Part shown: piece by piece, positions 26,886-36,172 of the stretch
Position numbering within the stretch: the first letter of the stretch is position 1
How the letters are laid out: every line of letters begins with the position of its first letter
Assembly (NCBI GenBank): GCA_030425195.1
Contig: JAUIAV010000019.1
Span: 1-64,000 of the forward strand
Direction: 5' to 3'
DNA from: Gammaproteobacteria bacterium
Lineage (GTDB): Bacteria > Pseudomonadota > Gammaproteobacteria > Pseudomonadales > Azotimanducaceae
DNA length: 64,000 nt
Translations under genes and position numbers: made by a program
The notes under the pieces: model-generated
The model's input: the letters and a program-made list of their open reading frames with translations, nothing else
The model's database searches: none
What the model was told of the DNA's origin: nothing

Positions 26886-27749
26886 TCAGCTGGCGTCCAT
26901 CCGCATGGACAGATCCAGCGGCGTGACGGATTTGGTCAGCGCGCCGACGGAAATGTAGTCAACGCCGGCCTCCGCAATCTGGACAATCGTCACGGTGTCG
27001 ATACCGCCGGAAGCCTCCAGCGCGATCCGGCCTCTGGCGAGCTCGACGGCCTTGTGCGTGTCCTCGATGCTGAAGTTGTCCACCATGGCGATGTCGGCGC
27101 CCGCGTCGATGGCCTCGCTCAGTTCCGCCAGGTTCTCTGCTTCCACTTCGACCTTCAGAGACGGGTGCAGCGCCCGGGCACGTTGCACCGCCGGGCCGAT
27201 GCCGCCGGCGGCGGCGATGTGATTTTCCTTGATCAGGAACTGATCGAAGAGACCCAGCCGGTGATTGACGCCGCCGCCGCAGAGCACGGCGTGCTTCTGG
27301 GCGAGGCGCAGACCGGGGATGGTTTTCCGGGTGTCCAGCAGCCGGGTGTTCGTGTGGCTGATGAGATCTGCGTAGCTCGCCGTCAGCGTGGCGGTCCCTG
27401 AGAGCAGCTGGAGGAAATTGAGCGCCGGGCGCTCCGCAGTGAGCAGGGAAGCGGCGGGGCCATTGAGGGTGAGCAGCAGCTGATCCGGCGCGACCCGGTC
27501 GCCGTCCGCCACGGCGGCGCTGAGCTCGATCCGTTCATCGACCTGTCGGCAGACCTCGGCCACCCACAGAAGTCCGCAGATCACTCCGGCATCCCGTGTG
27601 ATGACGCGGGCCGTGGCCACGGCGTCGGGATCGATCAGCGCGGCGGAGACATCGCCGCTGCCGACGTCCTCGGCGAGGGCCAGGCGGACATTGTCGGTGA
27701 CGGTGGCGTGGAAAGACCTTTCATCCACGCCGGCTGGCAGGTAACGCAT
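26886..27749 (-). CDS. nadC: Quinolinate phosphoribosyltransferase (decarboxylating)
   Basis: NadC converts quinolinate and PRPP to nicotinate mononucleotide in de novo NAD synthesis. The 287-residue protein shows family blocks: [14 protein letters not shown], the substrate-binding region [24 protein letters not shown] (positions about 140-163) and the phosphate-binding end [10 protein letters not shown] with [12 protein letters not shown]. Length is normal. It is divergent from ampD, an arrangement also seen in pseudomonads and enterics. Confidence 0.96.
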   Translation of the reverse strand: MRYLPAGVDERSFHATVTDNVRLALAEDVGSGDVSAALIDPDAVATARVITRDAGVICGLLWVAEVCRQVDERIELSAAVADGDRVAPDQLLLTLNGPAASLLTAERPALNFLQLLSGTATLTASYADLISHTNTRLLDTRKTIPGLRLAQKHAVLCGGGVNHRLGLFDQFLIKENHIAAAGGIGPAVQRARALHPSLKVEVEAENLAELSEAIDAGADIAMVDNFSIEDTHKAVELARGRIALEASGGIDTVTIVQIAEAGVDYISVGALTKSVTPLDLSMRMDAS

Positions 27750-27870
27750 TCGGTTTAGAATTCCGGTTCTGGTGAGCGACGAACGTTAAGATGGACCGAG
27801 GCGCAGGTAAAGGCGCACCGGGCGTTTCGGACGCATTCCGGCAGACTTCTGAGATTGAGGAACACAGAGC

Positions 27871-28431
27871 TTGCACGTCAGAGACGATCACCGACTGGCC
27901 AGAACGCGCTTCGTCCGTTCACCGAATGCCAATGCGCGGCCGGACCCGGAAGACGTCAGCCTCATCGTCGTGCACGGCATCTCGCTGCCGCCCGGCGAGT
28001 TCGGTACCGGTGCCGTGGAAGCCCTCTTCACGAATTCGCTCGACGTCCATACGGACAGCAGGCTGGCGGATCTCGAAGGCGTTACCGTCTCCGCACACCT
28101 GTTCATCGACCGGCGCGGCCGGACGACCCAGTTCGTGCCGTTCGACGAGCGGGCCTGGCATGCGGGCGTCTCGGCCTGGCGGGGCCGGGAAGGCTGCAAC
28201 GACTTCGCCATCGGCATCGAGCTGGAAGGTGAAGACGACCGGCCCTATACCCGCGCGCAGTACCGCAGGCTTGCCAGAGTGCTGGCCGCGTTGCTCGAGC
28301 GCTATCCGCGCCTGTCCCGGGCAGCCATCGTCGGACATCAGGAGATCGCGCCCGGCCGGAAAACGGATCCCGGCCCCCTGTTCGACTGGCCTCACGTGCT
28401 CGAAGCGCAGTTCGTGACGGAGGCAGGGTGA
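27871..28431 (+). CDS. ampD: 1,6-anhydro-N-acetylmuramyl-L-alanine amidase AmpD
   Basis: AmpD is the cytoplasmic zinc amidase that removes peptides from anhydro-muropeptides during wall recycling, and it keeps AmpR-type regulators inactive. The 186-residue protein has the zinc residues His in IVVHGISLPPG, His in GHQEIAPGRKTDPG and the Asp of KTDPG. The catalytic-core segment HLFIDRRGRTTQFVPFDERA is present. It starts at TTG 27871. The ROK kinase gene overlaps its stop by 4 bp (GTGA). The permease AmpG that imports its substrate is encoded at 36173. Confidence 0.95.
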   Translation: MHVRDDHRLARTRFVRSPNANARPDPEDVSLIVVHGISLPPGEFGTGAVEALFTNSLDVHTDSRLADLEGVTVSAHLFIDRRGRTTQFVPFDERAWHAGVSAWRGREGCNDFAIGIELEGEDDRPYTRAQYRRLARVLAALLERYPRLSRAAIVGHQEIAPGRKTDPGPLFDWPHVLEAQFVTEAG

Positions 28432-29393
28432 AGGCGCGGATCGGCATCGATCTTGGCGGGACCAAGGTCGAGGGTATCCGCCTGGAGCCCGACGGTGCGG
28501 TGAGCGCGCGGCTTCGCGTCGACACACCGAAGAACGACTATCCGGCCACGGTTTCCGCCATCGTGGATCTGGCCGGAGCGCTGGATCCGGACCGGCGGCT
28601 GAAGATCGGGGTAGGCACGCCTGGAAGCTGGGTGGCGGCGCGCGGACAGATGCAGAACTGCAACTCCACCTGGCTCAACCGCCGACCTCTGCTCTCGGAC
28701 CTGAACGCGGCGCTCGAAGACCGGGTGCGGATCGCCAACGACGCGGACTGTTTCGCGCTCTCCGAAGCCCACGGCGGCAGCGCGGGCAGCGAAGGAATCG
28801 TGTTCGGGGTGATTCTCGGCACGGGCGTGGGCGGCGGCATCGTCATGGACGGCCGGCTGGTCGCAGGCCCTAACGGGCTTGCCGGCGAATGGGGGCACAC
28901 CCCATTGGTGCAGACGGAACCGGGGCTGCCACCCCGGACCTGCTACTGCGGGCGAACGGACTGTGTGGAGACTTTCCTGTCCGGCCCCGGCCTGCTGCTC
29001 ACGCATCGGACGCTCTGGGCGGAGGAAAACGACGGACCGGACTCGGCAGAGACCGTTTACGAGCGCGCCGCGCTGCCGGCGGATCCGGGTGTCTGGTGGG
29101 ACACGAGCGATCCTTCGGCACCGGATGCCCGGGACCGTGCCCGGCTCACCCTGCACACCTGGTGCCGGATGCTGGGCGCGAACCTGGCGAGAGTCGTCAA
29201 CACCCTGGATCCTCACGTGATCGTGCTCGGCGGCGGCCTTTCCGGGATGCGGGCCGTATACCCCGCCATCCGAGCCTGCATGGCGCCTCACGTATTCGGT
29301 GAGGTGTTCGAGACGAGGCTCCTCGCACCCCGGTTCGGTGCTGCCAGCGGGGTCAGGGGTGCCGCCTGGCTCTGGGGCGAGTCAGAGAGCTGA
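28428..29393 (+). CDS. mak: ROK-family sugar kinase (fructokinase Mak-like)
   Basis: A 321-residue ROK kinase. The ATP site IGIDLGGTKVEGI is at the N-terminus, followed by NCNSTWLN, the catalytic Asp region IANDADCFAL and the zinc motif CYCGRTDCVETF. The C-terminal VVNTLDPHVIVLGGG and SGVRGAAWLW match E. coli fructokinase Mak closely. Because it is translationally coupled to ampD, a role in phosphorylating a wall-derived amino sugar is an alternative, but the motifs favour Mak. It starts at GTG. Confidence 0.82.
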   Translation: MKARIGIDLGGTKVEGIRLEPDGAVSARLRVDTPKNDYPATVSAIVDLAGALDPDRRLKIGVGTPGSWVAARGQMQNCNSTWLNRRPLLSDLNAALEDRVRIANDADCFALSEAHGGSAGSEGIVFGVILGTGVGGGIVMDGRLVAGPNGLAGEWGHTPLVQTEPGLPPRTCYCGRTDCVETFLSGPGLLLTHRTLWAEENDGPDSAETVYERAALPADPGVWWDTSDPSAPDARDRARLTLHTWCRMLGANLARVVNTLDPHVIVLGGGLSGMRAVYPAIRACMAPHVFGEVFETRLLAPRFGAASGVRGAAWLWGESES

Positions 29394-29495
29394 TTTCCAG
29401 CTCGGATCCCGGGAAAATAGGCGCTGCTCGACGGTTCAGCCGGGCAAACAATGCGACAATAGGGCCCTGAAGCCAGAGAAGGAAAGGACGATTTC

Positions 29496-32156
29496 ATGGC
29501 GTATCCACGCGAGATGACCGACTCAGATCCCGGCGAGACCCGGGAGTGGCTCGATTCCCTGGAATACGTACTCGAGAACGAAGGCACCGACCGGGCGAAC
29601 TTTCTGCTCGAACGGCTCTCGGCCCGGATGACCAAGACGGGCGCGAGGCTGCCCTACACCATCACCACCCCCTACCGGAACACCATCCCGTCGAACCGGG
29701 AGGCGTTCATGCCGGGGGACCTGTTCATGGAGCGTCGGATACGCTCGCTCATCCGCTGGAACGCGCTGGCCATGGTGGTCCGCGCCAACAGCCGGCCGGG
29801 AGAGCTCGGCGGGCACATCTCCTCGTTCGCCTCGTCGGCCACACTTTACGACGTCGGCTTCAACTACTTCTTTCATGGTCCGACCAAGGACCACGCCGGT
29901 GATCTCATCTATTTCCAGGGCCATGCGTCACCGGGCATCTACGCACGTTCCTTCCTGGAAGGTCGCCTGTCGGAATCCCAGCTCGACAACTTCCGGCAGG
30001 AGGTCGCCGGGGAAGGGCTTTCGTCCTACCCCCACCCGTGGCTGATGCCGGATTACTGGCAGTTCCCCACCGTTTCCATGGGGCTCGGTCCGATCCAGGC
30101 CATCTACCAGGCCCACATCATGAAGTACCTGGACAGCCGGGGGATGCTGGAGCGGGGCAACCGCAAGGTCTGGGCCTTCCTCGGAGACGGCGAATGCGAC
30201 GAGCCGGAAGCGCTTGGCGCGCTCTCCATGGCGGGGCGGGAGAAGCTCGACAATCTGATCTTCGTGGTGAACTGCAACCTGCAGCGGCTGGATGGTCCGG
30301 TCCGGGGCAACTCGAAAATCATTCAGGAGCTGGAAGGCTCCTTCCGTGGCGCTGGCTGGAACGTGATCAAGGTGGTCTGGGGCCGCCTGTGGGATCCCCT
30401 GTTCGCCAACGATTCCCAGGGCTTCATGCAGCAGCGCATGAACGAGGTGGTGGACGGCGAATACCAGAATTACAAGGCCAAAGGCGGCGGCTACACCCGC
30501 GAGCACTTCTTCGGGAAATATCCGGAGCTGGCGGCCATGGTCGAGAATCTTTCCGACGACGACATCATGCGTCTGAACCGGGGCGGTCACGATCCGTTCA
30601 AGGTCTATGCCGCCTACCATGCGGCGGTGAACCATACCGGGGAACCCACCGTGATTCTGGCGAAGACGGTGAAGGGCTACGGCATGGGCGATGCCGGCGA
30701 AGCGGAAAATGACACTCACCAGGTGAAGAAGCTCAACTTCCAGGAGCTCAAGCACTTCCGCGACCGGTTCGACATTCCGCTCAACGACAAGGAGCTGGAA
30801 GACATTCCCTTCTACCGGCCGGCCGAGGACAGTCCGGAGATGAAGTATCTGCGGGCCCAGCGGGAACGGCTCGGCGGTGTCCTGCCCAAACGGGTGGTGG
30901 CGGCAGAGACCTTCAAGGTGCCGCCTCTGTCCACGTTCAAGAATCAGCTCGAAGGGACCGGGGAACGGGAGAACTCCACCACCATGGGGTTCGTGCGTTT
31001 TCTCGCGACCCTGCTCAGGGACAAGAGCATCGGCAAGCGCGTGGTGCCCATCGTTCCAGACGAGGCGCGAACCTTCGGTATGGAAGGCATGTTCCGCCAG
31101 CTGGGTATCTACTCGTCGGCCGGGCAGCTCTACGAGCCGGAAGACTCGGGGGAGATCGCGGCCTACAAGGAATCCAAGGACGGTCAGGTGCTGGAGGAAG
31201 GGATCAACGAAGCCGGCGCGTTCTCCGCCTGGCTCGCGGCTGCCACCTCGTACAGCACGCATCAGTACACGCTGATTCCCTTCTACATCTATTACTCCAT
31301 GTTCGGCTTCCAGCGGGTCGGTGATCTGGCTTGGGCGGCCGGAGACAGCCAGGCGCGCGGCTTTCTGCTCGGCGGCACCGCGGGCAGAACGACGCTGAAC
31401 GGCGAAGGTCTCCAGCACCAGGACGGTCACAGCCATGTGCTGTCTTCGACGATCCCGAACTGCGTATCCTACGATCCCTGCTACACCTACGAGCTGGCCG
31501 TGATCCTGCGCGAAGGGCTCCGGCGCATGGTGGAAGAGCACGAGAGCGTCTTCTACTACGTCACGGTGATGAACGAAGCCTATCGCCAGCCCGCCATGCC
31601 GGAGGGGGTGGAGGAAGGCATTCTCAAGGGCATGTATCCGTTGCGCACGCTGAGAGGTAAAGGGCCGACGATCCGGCTGCTTGGTGCGGGCACCATCCTC
31701 CGGGAAGTGGAGGCGGCGGCGGAGATCCTGAACGCGCAGCACGATCTGACCGTGGAAGTGTTCAGCGTCACCAGCTTCACGGAGCTCAACCGCGACGGCG
31801 ACGACGTGGCCAGATGGAACCTGCTGCATCCGGACGAAACGCCGAAGATTTCGCATGCACAGTCCCTGCTCAACGGTGACGCGCCGGTGGTGGTTTCCAG
31901 CGACTACATGAAGTCTCTCGCGGAGCCGCTGCGGGGTCAGATCGAGGCGGACGTGCACGTGCTCGGCACGGACGGCTTCGGGCGCAGCGACACCCGTGAA
32001 CGGCTCCGTCATTTTTTCGAGGTGGACCGCAAGTTCGTCACCCTGGCCGCGCTCAAGATGCTGGCCGATCAGCAGAAGCTGCCGGTGGAGACGGTCACCC
32101 GGGCCCGGGACGAATTCGGCATCGATCCGGACAAGGCCAATCCGCGGCTGGTTTGA
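29496..32156 (+). CDS. aceE: Pyruvate dehydrogenase E1 component (homodimeric)
   Basis: The thiamine-diphosphate-dependent E1 subunit that decarboxylates pyruvate and acetylates the lipoyl groups of AceF. The 886-residue length is the homodimeric gammaproteobacterial type. The TPP site GDGECDEPEALGAL and the segment NCNLQRLDGPVRGN are intact. The ATG at 29496 has AAGGAC upstream. aceF follows after 27 bp; a third-component lpd gene is not in the window, so E3 is encoded elsewhere. Confidence 0.97.
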   Translation: MAYPREMTDSDPGETREWLDSLEYVLENEGTDRANFLLERLSARMTKTGARLPYTITTPYRNTIPSNREAFMPGDLFMERRIRSLIRWNALAMVVRANSRPGELGGHISSFASSATLYDVGFNYFFHGPTKDHAGDLIYFQGHASPGIYARSFLEGRLSESQLDNFRQEVAGEGLSSYPHPWLMPDYWQFPTVSMGLGPIQAIYQAHIMKYLDSRGMLERGNRKVWAFLGDGECDEPEALGALSMAGREKLDNLIFVVNCNLQRLDGPVRGNSKIIQELEGSFRGAGWNVIKVVWGRLWDPLFANDSQGFMQQRMNEVVDGEYQNYKAKGGGYTREHFFGKYPELAAMVENLSDDDIMRLNRGGHDPFKVYAAYHAAVNHTGEPTVILAKTVKGYGMGDAGEAENDTHQVKKLNFQELKHFRDRFDIPLNDKELEDIPFYRPAEDSPEMKYLRAQRERLGGVLPKRVVAAETFKVPPLSTFKNQLEGTGERENSTTMGFVRFLATLLRDKSIGKRVVPIVPDEARTFGMEGMFRQLGIYSSAGQLYEPEDSGEIAAYKESKDGQVLEEGINEAGAFSAWLAAATSYSTHQYTLIPFYIYYSMFGFQRVGDLAWAAGDSQARGFLLGGTAGRTTLNGEGLQHQDGHSHVLSSTIPNCVSYDPCYTYELAVILREGLRRMVEEHESVFYYVTVMNEAYRQPAMPEGVEEGILKGMYPLRTLRGKGPTIRLLGAGTILREVEAAAEILNAQHDLTVEVFSVTSFTELNRDGDDVARWNLLHPDETPKISHAQSLLNGDAPVVVSSDYMKSLAEPLRGQIEADVHVLGTDGFGRSDTRERLRHFFEVDRKFVTLAALKMLADQQKLPVETVTRARDEFGIDPDKANPRLV

Positions 32157-32183
32157 GCAGCGTCAACAGGATAAGGAAGCACT

Positions 32184-33818
32184 GTGGCTCATGAAGTAAG
32201 AATTCCGGACATTGGTGACGTCGACGAGGTCGAGGTCATCGAGATCTGCGTTGCCGTGGGCGACCAGGTAGGTCCGGATGACGCCCTCATCGTGATCGAA
32301 TCGGACAAGGCGTCCATGGAGGTCCCGGCAGGGACGTCCGGAACCATTGCCAGCATCGACGTGTCGCTGGGCGATCAGGTGGCGGAAGGATCGCTGGTGG
32401 TGACGCTGGAGGTCGAGGACGGCGGATCCGAACCTGAGTCATCGGAGCATTCGTCGGAGGCGGAGCCCCAATCGGAACCGGAACCGGAACCGGAACCGGA
32501 ACCGGAATCGGAAAAGAACACTGAGGCAGCAGATTCCGGACGTTCCACGGTGGAAGTGCGGGTGCCGGACATCGGCGAGGCCACCAACGTAGTCGTCATC
32601 GAGGTGGCGGTGGAGGCCGGTGCCGAGGTCAGTGAATCGGACCTGCTGGTGGTGGTGGAATCCGACAAGGCCTCCATGGAAATCCCGGCCGGTCAGGCAG
32701 GCACCGTCAGCCGGGTGCACGTGGAAGAAGGCAGCGAAGTGGAAGAGGGAACCCTGATCGCGACGATCGAGGTCTCCGGCAAGCAGGCGGCTCCGCGTGC
32801 TACCGCTTCCCCGAAGCCGTCCGAACGCGACAAGCCGGCGGCTGCCGCTGAGACGAAGCCGGCCCGGACGGCGGAACCGGCATCGGCACCGGATGCACCC
32901 GAGCGCGAGGCGTCCGCGAAAGACGTTTACGCGAGCCCGGCGGTGCGTCGGCTGGCCCGGGAGCTCGGCGTGAAGCTCACCGAGGTGAAGGGCAGCGGCA
33001 ATCGGGGCCGCATCCTCAAGGAAGACGTGAAAGCCCACGTGAAGAAGGCGATGACACAGCCGGCCGCGGCGGGTGAAGGCAGTGGCATTCCCGCCATCCC
33101 GACCGTGGACTTCAGCCGGTTCGGACCGGTGGAGGAGCAGAAGCTGTCCAGGGTCCGGGCTGCTGGTGCCGTCAATCTGCATCGCAGCTGGCTGAATCTG
33201 CCGCACGTCACTCAGTTCGAGGAAGCGGACGTCACGGAGCTCGAAGCGTTCCGCGCGACCCTGAAGGAGGAGGCCGCCAGACGGGATGTGAAGATCACGC
33301 CCATCGCTTTCATCATCAAGGCCTGCTGTTACGCCCTGCAGGAGTTTCCCACCTTCAATGCGTCGCTGGACGCCGAGGTGAAGAACTTCATTCTGAAGAA
33401 GTACTACCACATCGGTTTCGCCGTCGACACACCGGACGGCCTGGTGGTTCCCGTGATCCGCGACGCGGATCGGATGGGGGTGTGGGATCTGTCGGAGGCG
33501 GTGGCCGAGCTGGCGGAGAAGGCCCGGACCCAGAAGCTCGGCATGAGCGACATGCAGGGCGGCTCCTTCAGCATCTCGAGCCTCGGCAACATCGGCGGCA
33601 CCGGCTTCACACCGCTCATCAATGCACCGGAAGTCGCCATCCTCGGCGTTTCCAGACTGGTGACCAAACCGATGTGGGACGGCGGCGAGTTTCAGCCGCG
33701 GAAGATGCTGCCGCTCTCTCTGTCATACGACCATCGTGCCATCAACGGGGCAGAGGCAGGCAGATTCATGGCCATGCTGGCGGAGCTGCTCGGGGACATC
33801 CGGCGCCTGGCGCTCTGA
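32184..33818 (+). CDS. aceF: Pyruvate dehydrogenase E2, dihydrolipoamide acetyltransferase
   Basis: E2 forms the core of the complex and moves acetyl groups to CoA. The 544-residue protein has two lipoyl domains with lipoylated Lys42 and Lys162, each in ESDKASME. A flexible linker with an (EP)n run joins them. The peripheral subunit-binding domain is at about 250-288 (ASPAVRRLARELGV) and the acetyltransferase domain ends with the catalytic motif DHRAINGAEAGRF. Two lipoyl domains instead of three distinguish it from E. coli. The EP run is coded by an almost pure hexanucleotide repeat. It starts at GTG. Confidence 0.97.
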   Translation: MAHEVRIPDIGDVDEVEVIEICVAVGDQVGPDDALIVIESDKASMEVPAGTSGTIASIDVSLGDQVAEGSLVVTLEVEDGGSEPESSEHSSEAEPQSEPEPEPEPEPESEKNTEAADSGRSTVEVRVPDIGEATNVVVIEVAVEAGAEVSESDLLVVVESDKASMEIPAGQAGTVSRVHVEEGSEVEEGTLIATIEVSGKQAAPRATASPKPSERDKPAAAAETKPARTAEPASAPDAPEREASAKDVYASPAVRRLARELGVKLTEVKGSGNRGRILKEDVKAHVKKAMTQPAAAGEGSGIPAIPTVDFSRFGPVEEQKLSRVRAAGAVNLHRSWLNLPHVTQFEEADVTELEAFRATLKEEAARRDVKITPIAFIIKACCYALQEFPTFNASLDAEVKNFILKKYYHIGFAVDTPDGLVVPVIRDADRMGVWDLSEAVAELAEKARTQKLGMSDMQGGSFSISSLGNIGGTGFTPLINAPEVAILGVSRLVTKPMWDGGEFQPRKMLPLSLSYDHRAINGAEAGRFMAMLAELLGDIRRLAL

Positions 33819-33824
33819 TCCGGT

Positions 33825-34367
33825 TCAGACGTCCTTTTTCCCGGTGCCGCGCCACTGGCTCTCGGCACCGGTGGTGAGCGTGCGTGCCATGACGAAGAAG
33901 AGGTCGCTCAGCCGGTTCAGGTAGCGGGCGGCATCGGCGGCATCCTCCGTGGCCCAGGCATGCCGTTCGGCGCGCCGGCAGACCGTACGGCAGACGTGCG
34001 TGAGGGAGACGGTCTCGCTGCCGCCGGGAATGACGAACTCGGTCAGCGGCGGCAGCGCTTCGTTCAGACTGCTCACCTGTGATTCGATCCACTCCGGCTC
34101 CGGTGCGGGGACGGCGCCCAGGGTCGCCAGGTGTGCGCCGAGATCGAACAGCTCCTGCTGCAGACGGCCGAGGCTCTCTTCGAACCGGTCCGTGCCGTCG
34201 ATGCTAAGTCGGGCCACCAGCCAGCCGACGAAGCTGTTCAGCTCGTCCACGGCGCCGATGGCGTGCACACGTTCGCTGGACTTCGCAATGCTGGAGCCGT
34301 CCGCCAGGGAGGTTTGGCCGGCGTCGCCGCGGCGCGTGGTCACGCGTGTGATGCGTCGTTTCGCCAT
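33825..34367 (-). CDS. Cob(I)alamin adenosyltransferase, PduO type
   Basis: A 180-residue ATP:corrinoid adenosyltransferase that makes adenosylcobalamin. The PduO-type ATP motif is at the N-terminus (TRRGDAGQTSLADGS), followed by RVHAIGAVDELNSFVGW. The helical C-terminal part has the family segment VCRTVCRRAERHA and YLNRLSDLFFVMAR. It is convergent with aceF and is encoded just downstream of a response regulator gene on the same strand. No other cobalamin gene is nearby. Confidence 0.92.
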   Translation of the reverse strand: MAKRRITRVTTRRGDAGQTSLADGSSIAKSSERVHAIGAVDELNSFVGWLVARLSIDGTDRFEESLGRLQQELFDLGAHLATLGAVPAPEPEWIESQVSSLNEALPPLTEFVIPGGSETVSLTHVCRTVCRRAERHAWATEDAADAARYLNRLSDLFFVMARTLTTGAESQWRGTGKKDV

Positions 34368-34380
34368 GCGGGGGGTGCTG

Positions 34381-35487
34381 TCAGCCGGCGGGTCGGTGAT
34401 TGGGATCGAACGGCTGAACGGTGATCAGTCCCGTGTCGAACGATCGGGTCAGACCCTCGTAGGCATGGCGCATGAAATGCTTGGGGTGCGGGAATCCGGT
34501 GGCTGCATCGGCCGCCGAGATGCTCACGCCCACCACCACGGGGATGTACCCTTCGCTGGTCTTGAAGGAGTGCATGTAGAGATTGTCGAAGATGCGCCGG
34601 AAGCTCTGTGACGTGCAGTTCTGAATGTCCGGCTGCAGGGTGATCACGGCGAACATGTTGGATTCCGGCCGGGTTACCACATCCAGCGGCCGGACCAGCT
34701 GGCGCACCTTGGCGCCGATGCCGGAGATGAGCTCGTCGACGATGGCCTGCTCGTACTGCTCCTGGATCACCTCCAGATTGTTGATCCCCACCAGCAGCAG
34801 ACAGGCGGCACCTCCGCGTGTTTCCGCGTGTTTCACCGTGTCGGTGATGCGCTCGAAGGTGAACTTGAGATTGCCGAGTCCGGTCACAGGATCCACCAGG
34901 TCGGTGGTCTGCAGCTCTCTGATCTTCTTGCGCAGCAGCTTGTTGGTGCGCAGCAGCTGATTCTGGCGGCTCGCGATCCGCTGGGCGGCGATCACCCGCG
35001 GCAGAAGCTGCGCCCGCAGGTTCGCCTTGTTGAGGAAATCGTCCACGCCTTCGTCGAAGGCGTCGTTCATGGCTTCCATGTCGTCCCGGGCCGTGAGCAG
35101 CATCACATAGGTGAAATGCTCGTTCGCGTCATCGAGCTTCTTCACCCGGCGGGTGAGTTCCAGGCCATCCATGCTCGGCATGAGCCAGTCGGCGATCAGG
35201 ATCTGGGCGGGTCGTTTCTCCAGGGATCGGAGCGCCTGGAGCGGATTGTTCGTGAAGCGCACGTTGGTGAAACCGCCGCCGCGGAGTGCCTTGGCGATGA
35301 TGGCGCTGGAGAACTTCGCGTCATCGACCACCAGAATTGGAATGTCCTCGTGCGACATGGTATTTACGGTCTGGCTCGAACCGGGCACGGGCGTGCCTCG
35401 AGGCGGCACGCTGCCGTTCGCCTCCTGGCGTCCCGCGTCGGGGCTGCGGGGGGAAGACACACTCGGTTTGTTGTGGGGTCTTTCCAT
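34381..35487 (-). CDS. Response regulator with degenerate GGDEF domain
   Basis: A REC domain (phosphoacceptor in LIADWLMPSMDG) followed by a linker coiled coil and a GGDEF-like domain starting DPVTGLGNLKF. At the GGDEF position the sequence reads RPESNMFAVI, so diguanylate cyclase activity is not expected; the protein may bind a partner or nucleotide instead. Start is uncertain: ATG 35487 gives a 43-residue disordered prefix, and ATG 35358 (MSHEDIPILVVDD) begins directly at the REC domain. It is divergent from yajQ. No sensor kinase gene is adjacent. Confidence 0.85.
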   Translation of the reverse strand: MERPHNKPSVSSPRSPDAGRQEANGSVPPRGTPVPGSSQTVNTMSHEDIPILVVDDAKFSSAIIAKALRGGGFTNVRFTNNPLQALRSLEKRPAQILIADWLMPSMDGLELTRRVKKLDDANEHFTYVMLLTARDDMEAMNDAFDEGVDDFLNKANLRAQLLPRVIAAQRIASRQNQLLRTNKLLRKKIRELQTTDLVDPVTGLGNLKFTFERITDTVKHAETRGGAACLLLVGINNLEVIQEQYEQAIVDELISGIGAKVRQLVRPLDVVTRPESNMFAVITLQPDIQNCTSQSFRRIFDNLYMHSFKTSEGYIPVVVGVSISAADAATGFPHPKHFMRHAYEGLTRSFDTGLITVQPFDPNHRPAG

Positions 35488-35634
35488 GAGGGTTCGATCA
35501 AATCGGCCGGTAAGTCTACCATGGTGCATTTCGCGTACCCGTGACCCAGTTTGGCAGCGTTTTGCAGACTATTTCGCTTGCCTTTGTAAGGGCGTTCGGG
35601 CGGGTCATCCGGGCTTTTGAGAGGAACAGGATTC

Positions 35635-36117
35635 ATGCCGTCATTCGATGTGGTTTCGGAAGTGGACATTCAGGAAGTGCGCAATGCGGTGGACCAGGCG
35701 GTTCGGGAGCTGGGCACGCGGTTCGATTTCCGCGGTGTGGATGCCGGATTCGAGCTCAGCGACGAGCGCATTCAGATTCATGCGGAAGAGGAGTTTCAGC
35801 TTGGCCAGATGCTTGACATTCTTCGTGACAAATTCACTCGCCGCGGGGTCGACGTACGGGCACTGGACCCGGGCGACGTGGAGGCATCCGGCAAGCAGAA
35901 ACGCCAGTCTTTCGGGCTCAAGCAGGGTATCGACAAGGACTCGGCCAGAAAGATCGTCAAGCTGATCAAAGATTCCAAGCTGAAGGTGCAGTCCCAGATT
36001 CAAGGGGATCAGGTGCGGGTCACCGGCAAGAAACGCGACGATCTGCAGGAGGTCATCGCGGCGCTGAAAGAAGCCGAGCTCGACATGCCGCTGGAATTCA
36101 ACAATTTCCGCGACTGA
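35635..36117 (+). CDS. YajQ-family nucleotide-binding protein
   Basis: A 160-residue protein of the YajQ family. It starts [20 protein letters not shown] after a GAGAGGAAC ribosome site; an in-frame TTG six codons upstream is less likely. Two ferredoxin-like halves are recognisable, with the conserved FDFRGVDA in the first and [20 protein letters not shown] (20 residues) in the second. Xanthomonas members bind c-di-GMP and act as transcription cofactors; E. coli YajQ binds nucleotides. Function here is inferred from the family. Confidence 0.93.
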   Translation: MPSFDVVSEVDIQEVRNAVDQAVRELGTRFDFRGVDAGFELSDERIQIHAEEEFQLGQMLDILRDKFTRRGVDVRALDPGDVEASGKQKRQSFGLKQGIDKDSARKIVKLIKDSKLKVQSQIQGDQVRVTGKKRDDLQEVIAALKEAELDMPLEFNNFRD

Positions 36118-36172
36118 ACCATCCGACCGCATCGCCGGCGGCACGGACGGCGCGGAAGGCAGCATCCTGTCG

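Noticed and set aside
29928..32012. 694-codon minus-strand frame opposite aceE
   Set aside because: Fully inside aceE and rich in His/Arg/Gln runs typical of antisense frames.
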